Source: an uncultured bacterium
GTDB lineage: Bacteria; Cloacimonadota; Cloacimonadia; Cloacimonadales; Cloacimonadaceae
Direction: 5' to 3'
Assembly: GCA_938009275.1 (NCBI GenBank)
Contig: CALLHY010000007.1
Span: forward strand, 1-63,788
Length of the DNA stretch: 63,788 bases
A program made the position numbers and the translations under genes. Shown in pieces: positions 15,356 through 25,723 of this stretch; the first letter of the stretch is position 1, and each line of letters begins with the position of its first letter. The notes below the pieces were generated by a model. The model saw nothing but the letters and a program-made list of their open reading frames with translations. It ran no database searches and was not told the origin of the DNA.

Positions 15356-17364
15356 ATACCGATGCCATAAAGCAGGAGCTTAGCAAACTAAAAACAGAAA
15401 TTGAGCGTCATGATCTGCTCTATTACTCATTTGCCAATCCTGAAATAAGTGACTACGAATATGACATGCTGGTTCTGCGTGCTAAAGAGCTGGAAGCACA
15501 GCTATCAGGCGAGATAGAGCCCGGTTCATCCAATCAGCAAGTGGGTAACGACCTTAGCCCCGGGGCTGCAACAATACCGCATAAAGTGCGTATGGCAAGC
15601 CTCGACAATGCCTATTCATTGGATGAAGTGAATGGCTTTATTAATAAAACGGACATGGATACTGGCTCCAGTCAGAGCTATTGCACCGAACTAAAGATAG
15701 ATGGCTTTGGCATAAACCTTTACTACGATAAAGGTAAGCTTATCTATGCCACCACTCGCGGTGATGGACAGGTGGGCGAAGACGTAACCAGGAACTTTCT
15801 TTTACTGCCAGACATCCCACATAGCATAGCCTACCAAGGCAGCATAGAAATACGCGGAGAGATTTACATTCCGCTACAAGACTTTCTTTCTATAAATGAG
15901 CAAAGGCGCGAGCAAGAAGCCAAACCATTTGCCAATCCACGTAATGCTGCCGCCGGCTCAATTAAGCTAAAAGATAGCGAAGAGGTAAAAAAACGCCACC
16001 TGCATGCCATATTCTATAGCCTGGGCTACTACGAACAGCCTTTAGAATTTGATGGCATCACCATTACAGACCAGTATTCGGTACTAAACTTCATTGCCAG
16101 ACTTGGCTTTCCAACCAGCCCCCGCAAGCTTTGCAGCAGCTTTTCCGAAGTAAAAGATTTCTGTATCGAAATGGAAGCTAAGCGTTATACTTTAGCTTAT
16201 GATATAGACGGCATGGTGATAAAGCTGAACGACTTGGAACAGCAGAAACGGCTTGGATACACGGGTAAAAGTCCAAAGTGGGCAATAGCCTATAAGTTTA
16301 AACCCGAAGAAAAGCTCAGCATTGTACAAAGCATAGATTTTCAGGTGGGCAGAACAGGTGCAGTAACCCCTGTGGCAAACTTAGAGCCAATCTTTATTTC
16401 CGGCACTACTGTCTCTCGCGCCACTCTGCATAATGCCGATGAGATAAGCCGCTTAGACCTGCGTGTGGGCGATAGCGTGTTAGTAGTAAAAAGCGGTGAG
16501 ATTATCCCAAAGATACTAAGTGTGGATACCAGCCTTCGGCCTGCTACCAGCATCTCCGTCCAGTTCCCTGCCAGCTGTCCAGTATGTGCATCCAAGCTGG
16601 AACGAGATGAAGAAGGCAGCATTCACTATTGCCCCAATTCAGCCTGCCCCGCTCAGATTAAGCGCAAGATAGAGCACTTTGCCTCGCGTGATGCCATGGA
16701 CATCAGTGGTTTGGGTGAAAGCCTGATAGCCCGTTTTATTGACGAAGGTATGCTAAACAGCATTCCGGATATCTATACTCTGAACTTCGAAAGAATAGCC
16801 ACCATGGACAGACTGGGCACAAAGTCTGCCGATAATCTGCGTATTGCCATAGACGCTTCTCGCAGCAAAAACTTTCACAAAGTAATCTATGCACTTGGCA
16901 TCAGGCATGTTGGCAGCATCACTGCTCGTAGCCTTGCCCAGCATTTTAAAAGCATGGATGCCCTCCTGGCTGCCGACTATGATTCGCTGATAGCTGTGCC
17001 AGATATCGGCAAGATTGTGGCTGAATCCATCCTCAGCTTTTTTGCCAATCCCGATAATCTGCACATGATAAGCCTGTTAAAAGAGCAGGGGTTGCAGTTT
17101 GAACATAGCTCTTCGCAGCAAAGCAGCAGCCTGTCCGGCAAAAGTTTTTTAATAACCGGAACTCTGCCAAATTACGGTCGCAAGGAAATGGAAGCCCTTA
17201 TCCAAAGCCACGGCGGCACCATCTCCGGCAGTGTAAATAAGAACCTGAACTATCTGGTGGTAGGCGATAAACCCGGTTCGAAGCTCGATAAAGCAAGGAA
17301 ACTGGGGGGCATCGCAATAATCTCTGAACATGACGTGCTATCCCTGATAAGTGTATCTGAGTAG
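15352..17364 (+). CDS. ligA: NAD-dependent DNA ligase
   Basis: This 670-residue protein has full-length LigA organisation. An Ia/adenylation domain carries the nucleotidyl lysine K115 in ELKIDG. It is followed by the OB fold (QVGRTGAVTPVANLEPI), a four-cysteine zinc finger (CPVCASKL...CPNSACP), helix-hairpin-helix repeats (ALGIRHVG, VPDIGKIVAESI) and a C-terminal BRCT (FLITGTLPNYGRKEMEALIQ). It seals nicks in replication and repair. The start is GTG at 15352, overlapping the previous stop. It is essential in most bacteria. Confidence 0.96.
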   Translation: MNTDAIKQELSKLKTEIERHDLLYYSFANPEISDYEYDMLVLRAKELEAQLSGEIEPGSSNQQVGNDLSPGAATIPHKVRMASLDNAYSLDEVNGFINKTDMDTGSSQSYCTELKIDGFGINLYYDKGKLIYATTRGDGQVGEDVTRNFLLLPDIPHSIAYQGSIEIRGEIYIPLQDFLSINEQRREQEAKPFANPRNAAAGSIKLKDSEEVKKRHLHAIFYSLGYYEQPLEFDGITITDQYSVLNFIARLGFPTSPRKLCSSFSEVKDFCIEMEAKRYTLAYDIDGMVIKLNDLEQQKRLGYTGKSPKWAIAYKFKPEEKLSIVQSIDFQVGRTGAVTPVANLEPIFISGTTVSRATLHNADEISRLDLRVGDSVLVVKSGEIIPKILSVDTSLRPATSISVQFPASCPVCASKLERDEEGSIHYCPNSACPAQIKRKIEHFASRDAMDISGLGESLIARFIDEGMLNSIPDIYTLNFERIATMDRLGTKSADNLRIAIDASRSKNFHKVIYALGIRHVGSITARSLAQHFKSMDALLAADYDSLIAVPDIGKIVAESILSFFANPDNLHMISLLKEQGLQFEHSSSQQSSSLSGKSFLITGTLPNYGRKEMEALIQSHGGTISGSVNKNLNYLVVGDKPGSKLDKARKLGGIAIISEHDVLSLISVSE

Positions 17365-17370
17365 CGAGCG

Positions 17371-18699
17371 ATGAAGATATTAAAAAGATACATCTTAAAA
17401 GAACACATCTCGCCCTTCCTGATTTCTCTACTGGTAGTAACCTTTGTGCTTTTGATAGACAGAATTATGGACTTAATGAACATGATTATCGAAAAGCAAC
17501 TGCCATATCAGATAGTGCTGGAAATGTTTAGTCTATCTCTACCCTATATGCTGGCTTTGTCCATACCCATGGCAGTACTGGTTGCTACAATCCTCGCTTT
17601 TGGACGCATGAGCGTAGATAGAGAGATTATCGCCATCAAATCCAGCGGAGTAAATGTTTATGCCATGCTTGGCCCGTTAGTTATGACTGCGGTAATGCTT
17701 ACCGGCTTAATGGTATATTTTAACCACTGGTTTTTACCCGATACCAATCATAAGCTTAAGAACCTGATGCTTAAAGTAGCGTATTACAAGCCCATGACGG
17801 TGATAAAGGAAAATGAGTTTGTAACTTTTATGGACTACACAGTATTCGCAAAAGCCAACAACGATTCATTGCTAAGCGACGTACTTATCTACGACAGAAG
17901 CCAATCCCGTTTTCCCCGCACCGTGTTTGCCAAAACAGGCAACGTTGTTCAAATGGATAACGGCAACAGCCTCCAGATTATCTTGAACAATGGAGAGATG
18001 CACGAACGCAACGAGCGTGAGTCTGGAAAATACCAAAAAACAACTTTCGATCAGTACGTGATAAACGTACGCAACCTAGGAGCTGGTGCCGATTACTTTG
18101 AAACCGGCTACCGTTCCGACCGTGAAATGACCTTCCCTCAGATTGTTGAATCCCGAAAAGCCATAATAAACGAACTCGCCACCAAACGTAAAGAAGTAAG
18201 CTCTCTTGACCAGAGAATTTCCTTTAACAATCTTAAGCCAGCAGGCTACACGCGCGAGGTTGAGCTTCGCAGATTGCGTTCCATGAAGCAGATAGCTTCG
18301 GATAGAATATCGGAGCTTAGCGAAAATCTCGGCTCTTTGGAAGTGGAATATCACAAGAAGTTTGCCTTATCTTTTGCCATCATCATCTTCATTCTTATCG
18401 GAGTCCCATTGGGGCTGATGACCCGCACCAGCGGTATAGGAATGGCTTTCTCCTTTTCCTCGGTTATCTTTCTGGTCTATTACGTTGCCTTAAATGGAGG
18501 AGAACAGCTTGCTGACAAAGGGCTGATGCCTGCCTTTGCCGCTATGTGGCTATCAAACATCATCTTCTTTGTGCTTGCCATATTCCTTATAACTGCTTCG
18601 GTAAAAGAAAAAAGGCTATTAGACATCCCCACTCTGCTCTGGAAAGTTAAGCATTTACGTAGCAGAAAAACCCCTCCACCGGATGAGATTGTTCACTAA
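17371..18699 (+). CDS. lptF: LptF/LptG family LPS-export permease
   Basis: This 442-residue YjgP/YjgQ family protein has membrane helices near residues 13-33, 50-75, 95-120 and a C-terminal group at about 325-415, with a periplasmic jellyroll region between them. It includes a long coiled-coil-like insertion (residues 260-320, ELATKRKEVSSLDQRISFNN) before the last helices. With LptG and the LptB ATPase it extracts LPS from the inner membrane. LptB is not here. It is followed 6 bp later by the paralogue. Confidence 0.87.
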   Translation: MKILKRYILKEHISPFLISLLVVTFVLLIDRIMDLMNMIIEKQLPYQIVLEMFSLSLPYMLALSIPMAVLVATILAFGRMSVDREIIAIKSSGVNVYAMLGPLVMTAVMLTGLMVYFNHWFLPDTNHKLKNLMLKVAYYKPMTVIKENEFVTFMDYTVFAKANNDSLLSDVLIYDRSQSRFPRTVFAKTGNVVQMDNGNSLQIILNNGEMHERNERESGKYQKTTFDQYVINVRNLGAGADYFETGYRSDREMTFPQIVESRKAIINELATKRKEVSSLDQRISFNNLKPAGYTREVELRRLRSMKQIASDRISELSENLGSLEVEYHKKFALSFAIIIFILIGVPLGLMTRTSGIGMAFSFSSVIFLVYYVALNGGEQLADKGLMPAFAAMWLSNIIFFVLAIFLITASVKEKRLLDIPTLLWKVKHLRSRKTPPPDEIVH

Positions 18700-18705
18700 G
18701 GGATA

Positions 18706-19797
18706 ATGATGAGAATTATAGATAGATACATTACGCGAGAGTTTCTTAGAACATACCTGATTATATTCTTCTCCTTTGCTGTGGTCTTCATCGTGATTGA
18801 TGTGGTGGACAACCTTCCACGTTTGATCCGTAATGGAGCTAGCACTCAGCAAGCTACCCTGTACTACCTTCTGCGTCTTCCCTATCTGGTGGTGCTAACC
18901 TCACCTGTAACCGTGCTGCTAACCGGTCTGTTTATGATGAACGCCCTGTCTAAGCACAATGAAAGCGTTGCCATTCGCGCTGCCGGAATCAGCATCAAAC
19001 GTGCAATGTTCCCCCTCTTTTTAATTGGCTTCACCATCAGCCTCGGCATAGCAGCGATGGGCGAATACCTGTTGCCTTGGGCTGAAACGCAACGCAACTA
19101 TGTGTATAACGTTCAGATAAAAGGCGAACAACCCGACGACCAGATGCTGAAAGCCCGCATCCACTATCAGGGCAAGAAGAATGACTTTTACTATTTCGGC
19201 TTTTTCGATGGTTACAAAAACAACCTGAAAGTAATAGACCTCACCCGCATAGACTATCAAACCAAGGAGATAACCGAGCATATTACCGCCACATCGGCAG
19301 ACTGGAACGGCAGTAGATGGATTATAAAAGACTGTGAAATCCGCCGTTTCCGCGGTGGCGTTCAGGTTATGCACGTATTTTACCCCGAAACCAATCTCGC
19401 TATTCTAGACGTGCAACCACAAGACTTTATTCGCATCACCCAAAAGACGCTGTCTTTAACCTTCTGGCAGCTGAAAGATTACATCGGCAGGCTCCGTAAG
19501 CTGGGTGATGACCCATCCCGTGAGATTGTTGATCTGCATATGAAGATAGCCTTTCCCTTAACCAATCTGATCGTAATCTTCTTCTTTATGCCCATTGCCA
19601 CTTCCAACACCCGCTCCAAGGGTAGAGGATGGGTAATCATGCTTGGTCTGGTGGTCTGTTTTGCTTACCTGATTGTGGTGCGCGTAATCCAAAGCCTTGG
19701 CTACAATGGTGTTATTCCACCCGTAATAGCTGCCTGGCTACCCAATGCCGTGTTCACCATTCTGGGTATAGGCTTTTTATACAAAGCAGAGATATGA
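18706..19797 (+). CDS. lptG: LptF/LptG family LPS-export permease (second)
   Basis: This 363-residue paralogue of the preceding gene has the YjgP/YjgQ arrangement: N-terminal helices (TYLIIFFSFAVVFIVIDVVD), a periplasmic domain and three C-terminal helices. It starts ATGATG at 18706 shortly after lptF. Its stop overlaps the ATG of the PAP2 gene. The pair would form the LptFG transmembrane part. Which is F and which is G was assigned by order and length only. Confidence 0.85.
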   Translation: MMRIIDRYITREFLRTYLIIFFSFAVVFIVIDVVDNLPRLIRNGASTQQATLYYLLRLPYLVVLTSPVTVLLTGLFMMNALSKHNESVAIRAAGISIKRAMFPLFLIGFTISLGIAAMGEYLLPWAETQRNYVYNVQIKGEQPDDQMLKARIHYQGKKNDFYYFGFFDGYKNNLKVIDLTRIDYQTKEITEHITATSADWNGSRWIIKDCEIRRFRGGVQVMHVFYPETNLAILDVQPQDFIRITQKTLSLTFWQLKDYIGRLRKLGDDPSREIVDLHMKIAFPLTNLIVIFFFMPIATSNTRSKGRGWVIMLGLVVCFAYLIVVRVIQSLGYNGVIPPVIAAWLPNAVFTILGIGFLYKAEI

Positions 19798-20570
19798 AGC
19801 CAGCCCTGTGCCTGCTGCTATCGCTAGGGCTTTCCCTATGCCTACACGCAAGAAAGCAGAGCTATCCCACTGCCTATCTGTATTCCTATCCACAAACGGT
19901 GATTGCTACGGCAAAAGCCCCTGTAGCCTGGAGCAATGCCGATTGGATGAAGGCAGCAGGAATTGTGGGTATAGGCGCGGGCTTGTACCTGATAGACTAC
20001 GATGTTCAGCGTTTTACTCTGGATAACCGCAACAGCTTTAGCGCAGATATCTCCAAAGCAGCCAAACAATTTGGTGAAGGCAAGTACATTCTTCCCGCCA
20101 TAGCAGTCACCACCATAGGCGGAAAGATATTTCACTCCGATAAAACTACCGATACAGGACTCCTTTGCCTGAAAAGCTTTCTGCTATCTAATGGTGCCAC
20201 CCAGATACTAAAGGCACTCAGTCAACGTGAAAGACCGGAAGCCAATCGTGGCAAGCAGTTCTTTAACGGAAGCGGATATCGTAAAAGCAGAGAGTCCTTC
20301 CCCTCGGGTCATGCAACCGTGGCATGGTCTGTAGCACCCATTCTGGCAGAGCAGTATAAAGATAATAGCCTTATCACACCTCTAGTTTACAGTATAGCCA
20401 CCCTCACCTCAATCTCTCGCGTGCACGATAACAAACATTGGGCAAGTGATGCCTTTATCGGCTCGGTTATCGGCTATCTGGGTGCACAAATGTGCCTGAA
20501 AACTACTCCCCGCCTGCAAGTGCTACCCAATGCAGACCTGCAAGGACTAAGCTTTAGCTGGGATTGGTAA
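19794..20570 (+). CDS. PAP2 family phosphatase
   Basis: The 258-residue protein starts at ATG 19794, overlapping the lptG stop (ATGA). A longer frame within lptG is not needed. A signal-like N-terminus (MKPALCLLLSLGLSLCL) is followed by the PAP2 motifs KALSQRERPEA, SFPSGHATVAW and SRVHDNKHWASDAFIGSVIG, which supply Lys/Arg, the Ser-Gly-His segment and the catalytic His. Such enzymes dephosphorylate undecaprenyl pyrophosphate, phosphatidic acid or lipid A. Its place after lptFG makes a lipid-phosphate or LPS role plausible. Confidence 0.87.
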   Translation: MKPALCLLLSLGLSLCLHARKQSYPTAYLYSYPQTVIATAKAPVAWSNADWMKAAGIVGIGAGLYLIDYDVQRFTLDNRNSFSADISKAAKQFGEGKYILPAIAVTTIGGKIFHSDKTTDTGLLCLKSFLLSNGATQILKALSQRERPEANRGKQFFNGSGYRKSRESFPSGHATVAWSVAPILAEQYKDNSLITPLVYSIATLTSISRVHDNKHWASDAFIGSVIGYLGAQMCLKTTPRLQVLPNADLQGLSFSWDW

Positions 20571-20681
20571 TGGGATTCATGATGATACTGAAGCGCTGTT
20601 AGCCTTACACTGGGGTGTATGCAGGATAAAGAAGTATCCTTAGTCCGCTAACACACAAGCCAATAGGGCTAAGCAAAGAAG

Positions 20682-21587
20682 TTACGCAGGAGTAGCTAAG
20701 CGTAGAGCCTTCGAAGGCGGTATCAGCTTTAATCCCATGCTCTCAATCTGTGCGATAAACTTCTTTAATGCCTCTAGCTTGTCTTTATTATGGCAGTGAG
20801 TTATAACTACAATCGGCTCTCGTCTGCCCTTATAACGCGTAAGACCGTTAATCTTATCTACAATCGTTGCTTCGCTATTATCTGGAACATCGAGGAACAC
20901 ATCACGTTTTAGGGTTTTCTGTCCCAAGTTTTGGGCAACGGTAGGCACAGCACTCTTGGCAGTGGTAGCACTATCGATAAAGAACAGATCAAGCTTATCC
21001 AAAGTCTCTAAGACGCTGTTCATGGTTGATAACTCTGCTGTAGCGGCACTTCCCATATGATTATTGGCCGCTATAGCATGTGGTATTTGTTTGTGAAAGT
21101 CAGCAATCATGCTGCGAATCTCGTCCGCATCCATGTTGCTCTTTATGTATCGTTTACCAGGATTGGCAGAGCTGTTTTCCGCTTGCATTGGGATATGTAT
21201 CAATACTTCATGGTCTGCCTTGTTAGCCAGCTTGGACGTGTTCTCTGTATTGCTAAGATCTGGCAGAATAGCAAATGCTACCTCTTTTGGTAAATCCAGA
21301 AATGCATTAAGCAAATCTCCGCTTATTTGGCCAAAATCGTCAATAATGACTACTACTGGAGGCAGGTCATTTCCTTCTGTCCAGGTATACTTATATGAAC
21401 TAAGCGCAGTGGGTTGAGGTTTTCCATCGTCTTTGATCTCACCCATACCGTCTGGAGTGCTATCTTCAGCATAGCTTTCTTCTATTATTCCATCATTGGC
21501 ATCTACTTTGTTTGTATCTTTGTTGCCCTTGCAACCAAACATTATCAGTAACAAGGCAACGAGGACTATTATCAGTTTCTTTTCCAT
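20682..21587 (-). CDS. Divergent polysaccharide deacetylase lipoprotein
   Basis: This is a 301-residue lipoprotein (LLLIMFGC lipobox). The domain from about residue 70 matches the divergent polysaccharide deacetylase family (YibQ-like): PPVVVIIDDFGQISGDLL, EVAFAILPDLSNT, EVLIHIPMQAENS and IAANNHMGSAAT, with DVFLDVPDN later. Members have a glycoside hydrolase/deacetylase-like barrel of uncertain substrate. It converges with the PAP2 gene. Its start overlaps the upstream DUF192 gene by 16 bp, indicating coupled expression. Confidence 0.85.
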   Translation of the reverse strand: MEKKLIIVLVALLLIMFGCKGNKDTNKVDANDGIIEESYAEDSTPDGMGEIKDDGKPQPTALSSYKYTWTEGNDLPPVVVIIDDFGQISGDLLNAFLDLPKEVAFAILPDLSNTENTSKLANKADHEVLIHIPMQAENSSANPGKRYIKSNMDADEIRSMIADFHKQIPHAIAANNHMGSAATAELSTMNSVLETLDKLDLFFIDSATTAKSAVPTVAQNLGQKTLKRDVFLDVPDNSEATIVDKINGLTRYKGRREPIVVITHCHNKDKLEALKKFIAQIESMGLKLIPPSKALRLATPA

Positions 21588-22063
21588 GATATTTTGTCTC
21601 CGGTTTGTATATTCATTTTTTGCGCTGTTCCGGCTTTAACTTCCAACACGAAGCTATTGGGTTGACTGGGGGCTATCCTCTCTTCGCTAAAGGGTTGTGC
21701 ATTTTCGTTAATTTGAAAGATTCTCTCATCTGCGCTACAGTATATGATGTCCAAGGGCATATAAGTATCTTGCATCCAGAAATCGTAATAATCTGGCACA
21801 GGGAAAATGAACAACATACCTTGGTTATCATCCATAGTTTCGCGGTATTTTAAGCCTTGCATAATTTCTTTTTGGTTCTGCACAATCTCAATCATGAAAG
21901 TGGTTTTAAGCTTGCCATCCTTACCAATTATGTCTAGAGTACCATCATTGCGAAAATCGATATTTGCTGTAGGTTGCTCAGGTTCCTTAGTCTGGGCTTG
22001 TTTACATCCGAAAACAAGGCTGATAATCAGCATTAATACAGCTAAACCAATTATGCGCTTCAT
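21572..22063 (-). CDS. DUF192 lipoprotein
   Basis: This is a 163-residue lipoprotein with lipobox VFGC. The DUF192 core runs from about residue 48 (TFMIEIVQNQKEIMQGLKYR) through QGMLFIFPVPDYYDFWMQDT and MPLDIIYCSADERI to KAGTAQKMNIQTGD. The family is a small beta-barrel of unknown function, often exported. It is coupled to the downstream deacetylase gene and follows the M14 peptidase gene by 14 bp, so the three likely share a transcript. Confidence 0.87.
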   Translation of the reverse strand: MKRIIGLAVLMLIISLVFGCKQAQTKEPEQPTANIDFRNDGTLDIIGKDGKLKTTFMIEIVQNQKEIMQGLKYRETMDDNQGMLFIFPVPDYYDFWMQDTYMPLDIIYCSADERIFQINENAQPFSEERIAPSQPNSFVLEVKAGTAQKMNIQTGDKISWKRN

Positions 22064-22077
22064 TGGGGTTTCATTCC

Positions 22078-23721
22078 TTACTTTTGATGGACAAACTTAT
22101 AGGTTTTTGATCCGTAGGAAGTGCTGAGACGGCAGAAATAGATTCCAGACGGAAGGTTATCGCCAATAGTTAATTGTGTAGTATGAATACCTGCTTTCAT
22201 GTTGCTGTTTAGCATATTAGTCACTAATTGTCCCTTCAAATTGAATACCTGCAAGGTAACTCTATCATCTGCCTGGGGTAGTTCGAAGCTTATCTTGGCG
22301 TTATTATTAAAAGGATTGGGAAACACGTTAAGATGAATCAAATCTGATGCTGGGATGCTTTGATCATAAACTTGAGAGCCATTACCAAACACAAAGTTTT
22401 GAATTACGTGACCAGTTGTTGGAACGGATACTGTAGTAGTTTGTGGCTCATAACCATCAACCGTGGCAGTTATGTTGTAGGTTCCTGGCAATAACAATCT
22501 GTGATAATCACCTACATCAGGATCGTTTTTCTTCGTCTTGGTATTGCCGGCTATTGATATAACAGCCGATAGTGGATTACCTTGATAGTCGGTTACTAAT
22601 CCCTTAGCACCATTTTGAGCAAACTCAATATAACGAAGCATCGATTCCTTGTTTAGATTCCAGTAGTTTGGCAATTGGGATGAAGAAGGCCATTTATTGC
22701 GACTGATTTCTGCTGTGATGTCTATGCATCCGGTAATGCCATAGAACCAGTCTTGCATACTTCCGGTTATAACATACCATTGTGCACCATTAGTAATGCC
22801 ATGGGTAAAGTCAGTACTATTATATAAGCCAGTATGAGGCCTGGTGTAGGTTAAAGCCATTTCTTGAAGCAAAGCATCATCGGGAGCAAGAGTATATGTA
22901 TAATCCCATGGATAATTTAACACTAACTCTCCCCCATGGAAATTTAACGATAGGTCGAAGCTGTGTTCATTACTGAAGTTCATCATGGCTATATTCTCAG
23001 TTGCCCAGGCATTTCCATCTGGATGTTGATTGCCACTTGGCATAGGGAAATTGCGGTTCAAGTCTATGCCGTCGGCATTATAGCGAGTAGATGAATTATA
23101 ACCATCTGGATTCATCATTGGGCATATCCAGATTTCGGTATTGTTTACTATATCAGCGATGCGTTGGGTTTCGGTATATTCTGTGGTTAAAAGCTGGATA
23201 AGCCTTATTAACATATCATAACCAACCACTTCATCACCATGGATGCTGCTAATGCAACGTAGCTCAGGCTCATTTTCCTGTATGGCTACATTGTCCGATA
23301 TCTTCATAAAGTATAGCGGTCGTCCCTGAACACTAGTACCAATCTGAACCAGTTGGCAGATGTCTGGGTACTGGGTTGCGGTTTCTTGCATGAAAGTGTG
23401 ATAATTAGCTAAAGTGTAGTAGGCGCGATCAGGATCGTCTGAATTCTGGGATGATGTGCGAAGCTGTAGCGCATAATCTTTGGCTAAGTTTGGAATCCTT
23501 TCAGCATCCATGCCAGTGGCTAAGATAGCTTGATACTCACTTTCATTGCGTACATAGGCAATGATAGTGCCGGTGTTGCGATTTACGCTATCTATACTGA
23601 TGTGCATATCATTCAAAGTATTAATGTCATTTTCTATGTTCCAGCTTGTGATGTGCACGGGATCAGCGAATACCGATATTGCCAGCAGGCAAAACGCTAT
23701 GACCATTGTTAGGTATTTCAT
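22078..23721 (-). CDS. Secreted M14 zinc carboxypeptidase with C-terminal sorting domain
   Basis: The start is placed at ATG 23721 (MKYLTMVIAFCLLAISVFA signal peptide); the frame runs further back without a signal. The M14 catalytic domain lies at about residues 100-370, with zinc ligands in ISSIHGDEVVGYD and LNFHGGELVLNYPW and the catalytic Glu in DITAEISRNKWP. Residues 385-455 form a carboxypeptidase regulatory-like beta-sandwich. The last 80 residues (NVFPNPFNNNAKISFELP, VFNLKGQLV, SGIYFCRL) are a type IX/FlgD-like sorting module. The protein is probably exported across the outer membrane to degrade peptides. Confidence 0.9.
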   Translation of the reverse strand: MKYLTMVIAFCLLAISVFADPVHITSWNIENDINTLNDMHISIDSVNRNTGTIIAYVRNESEYQAILATGMDAERIPNLAKDYALQLRTSSQNSDDPDRAYYTLANYHTFMQETATQYPDICQLVQIGTSVQGRPLYFMKISDNVAIQENEPELRCISSIHGDEVVGYDMLIRLIQLLTTEYTETQRIADIVNNTEIWICPMMNPDGYNSSTRYNADGIDLNRNFPMPSGNQHPDGNAWATENIAMMNFSNEHSFDLSLNFHGGELVLNYPWDYTYTLAPDDALLQEMALTYTRPHTGLYNSTDFTHGITNGAQWYVITGSMQDWFYGITGCIDITAEISRNKWPSSSQLPNYWNLNKESMLRYIEFAQNGAKGLVTDYQGNPLSAVISIAGNTKTKKNDPDVGDYHRLLLPGTYNITATVDGYEPQTTTVSVPTTGHVIQNFVFGNGSQVYDQSIPASDLIHLNVFPNPFNNNAKISFELPQADDRVTLQVFNLKGQLVTNMLNSNMKAGIHTTQLTIGDNLPSGIYFCRLSTSYGSKTYKFVHQK

Positions 23722-23923
23722 AAACTTTATTCCTATCTGTTTATACATTATCTCGTTACTTACATAATAGCAAGTATAACACTTAGTAAAAATGCCAGGT
23801 TTACAGCAACACATGACTGGGATTGCTTAATGCTGCTTCATTCCTGATCTGACATGGTTCACAAGCAGCCATTGTGCTGGACCTGGCTCTGCCACTTTTT
23901 TTTCACTTGGGCTTTTTGTCAAA

Positions 23924-25723
23924 CTAAAAACGAAGATTCAGATTTAAAGAGCTTCTCCAGTCAATATCATCAACTGATTCACCAAAGGGCGATATGCTTA
24001 GCTCAACCATAGATTGGTTATTGAATTGCCATGCTACTCCGAACAAAGCACTGTATTCTTGCCATGTCCCCCAAGTGTATTGCGGAGTTAATGCCCAGAA
24101 GAAAGTGCGAATGTCATGCCGTAAACTAAGCGATGCTGTATGTCGCCTGTTCTTGGTATGAAGCTCATAGTAATCTGCTTTCTCGTCGGCATATTGATTC
24201 TCTTCGTAGGCATAACCAAAATCCAACAACAAAGCATTATCGGGACTGCTGCGGAAAGGAAGCTGCAACCAACGAACATCCTGACTGCGAGCAATATATG
24301 GATATGAATCAAAAATGAGATTGTATTTGAAAGCTACCTGTCGATAGAATGAATTTGGTTTTCCTATCTGGTCTGAATACACGAAATCGGTATAGGCAGA
24401 GCGCAAAGAATAGTTCTGCACAAAAGCGATGCGGTCTCCGAGCAATATATGACATTCTGGTTGTAGCAAAAAACTATGCACTTTGCGATTACTGGCAGAA
24501 AGAATTGAGCTAATATATACATCATCTCTTTGTGAGTAGCCAATCCAAGTTCCTATTTTTACCCTATCATGCCAATAGTGTTTCCACCCAAGGCGAGCTG
24601 ATTTATTCAACAAGTCATTGTCATATTGCCTGTTTTCATCGGGAAAGCTTGTTCTTTGCAAGTCCATTGTAACCGAGGCGATTAGAGAGTCGGACTCAAT
24701 GTATTCCCAAGCAACCTGGCCATCAAGTCTGCGGGCCTCTACCATGCGGTTGTTAAGGGCATTGAAATACTCTTTCTTAAATGTACCTTGAGAATAGCTG
24801 CTTCGAACTGATACATTAGGAGCGACTAAGATGTCTACACTTAATGAGGTGCTAACATCATTATCATTGTTGTTTCGATTCTTGTTTTGTGCATACTTCA
24901 AGTCTCTGTCTATATAGCTCTGACCAAGCATAATCACGAAGCTCTCAGCGGGAATATATTGCAATGAACCGTTAATAGACATATTGTTCTTCTGCTGTGT
25001 GTCGCTGAGTGAATAATAGCTGGAGTTGCCACTCGTTTCTGGGGCACTAAGGATAAACACATCTTCATTTCGCTTATTATATCCTGCGTTTGCATCAATA
25101 ACAAGATTATCGCTATTCAGATTGGCGTAAGCATAAAACTGAGCCAATTCAAAAGCTTCCCAGGCAAGTTTCTTCCGCTCTGCTGCCCCAGTTATTCCAC
25201 TTTGAACTTTGCCCAGTAATGCCGAGAAGTGGGCACTGCTACCGATCCAATAACCATCGCTATACAGGCTGTTATTATTAATATACCTATCCTGTTCATT
25301 TCGCAACAATCCCTTTCCAAACAGATTGAAGGACAAACTATCACTTGGTTGAACCGTTAGCTGATATCCCAGTGATGCGGTTTTGTTTTCATAAGGTGAA
25401 GGCTCTAAATCGCTGGCATCATAAATTGATTTATAGTCGGTACTTAAGCTATGAAACAGGATATTCTGAACGTGATTAAAGCCTAAATTGAACTGAGTAT
25501 TCTTCCTTTTTTGGTTGAAGTTCAACCTATTCTCAACGCTGTTAAGACCCGATACGTCCATAACGGTATTTGGAAATAGACTGTAGTTATATTTTATGCT
25601 GTTTTCTATGCTTTGAACATGATCGCTGGTATAAAGGTAAAAATCCAGACCTTGATTTTGAGCGTACAAAAACGCACTACAAAGAAGCCAATATATCACT
25701 AAGGCGAATAAAATCCGCTTCAT
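23924..25723 (-). CDS. Predicted outer-membrane beta-barrel protein
   Basis: This 599-residue protein has a signal peptide (MKRILFALVIYWLLCSAFLY, then AQ) and alternating aromatic/polar strands to a C-terminus ending LNLNLRF, as in outer-membrane barrels. No plug or TonB box was seen and the family is not recognised. ATG 25723 has GGGGAG 8 nt upstream. That ribosome binding site and the first 47 bases of the gene lie inside the 3' end of rsmA, a fairly large overlap for this genome. It may be transcribed with rsmA. Confidence 0.72.
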   Translation of the reverse strand: MKRILFALVIYWLLCSAFLYAQNQGLDFYLYTSDHVQSIENSIKYNYSLFPNTVMDVSGLNSVENRLNFNQKRKNTQFNLGFNHVQNILFHSLSTDYKSIYDASDLEPSPYENKTASLGYQLTVQPSDSLSFNLFGKGLLRNEQDRYINNNSLYSDGYWIGSSAHFSALLGKVQSGITGAAERKKLAWEAFELAQFYAYANLNSDNLVIDANAGYNKRNEDVFILSAPETSGNSSYYSLSDTQQKNNMSINGSLQYIPAESFVIMLGQSYIDRDLKYAQNKNRNNNDNDVSTSLSVDILVAPNVSVRSSYSQGTFKKEYFNALNNRMVEARRLDGQVAWEYIESDSLIASVTMDLQRTSFPDENRQYDNDLLNKSARLGWKHYWHDRVKIGTWIGYSQRDDVYISSILSASNRKVHSFLLQPECHILLGDRIAFVQNYSLRSAYTDFVYSDQIGKPNSFYRQVAFKYNLIFDSYPYIARSQDVRWLQLPFRSSPDNALLLDFGYAYEENQYADEKADYYELHTKNRRHTASLSLRHDIRTFFWALTPQYTWGTWQEYSALFGVAWQFNNQSMVELSISPFGESVDDIDWRSSLNLNLRF

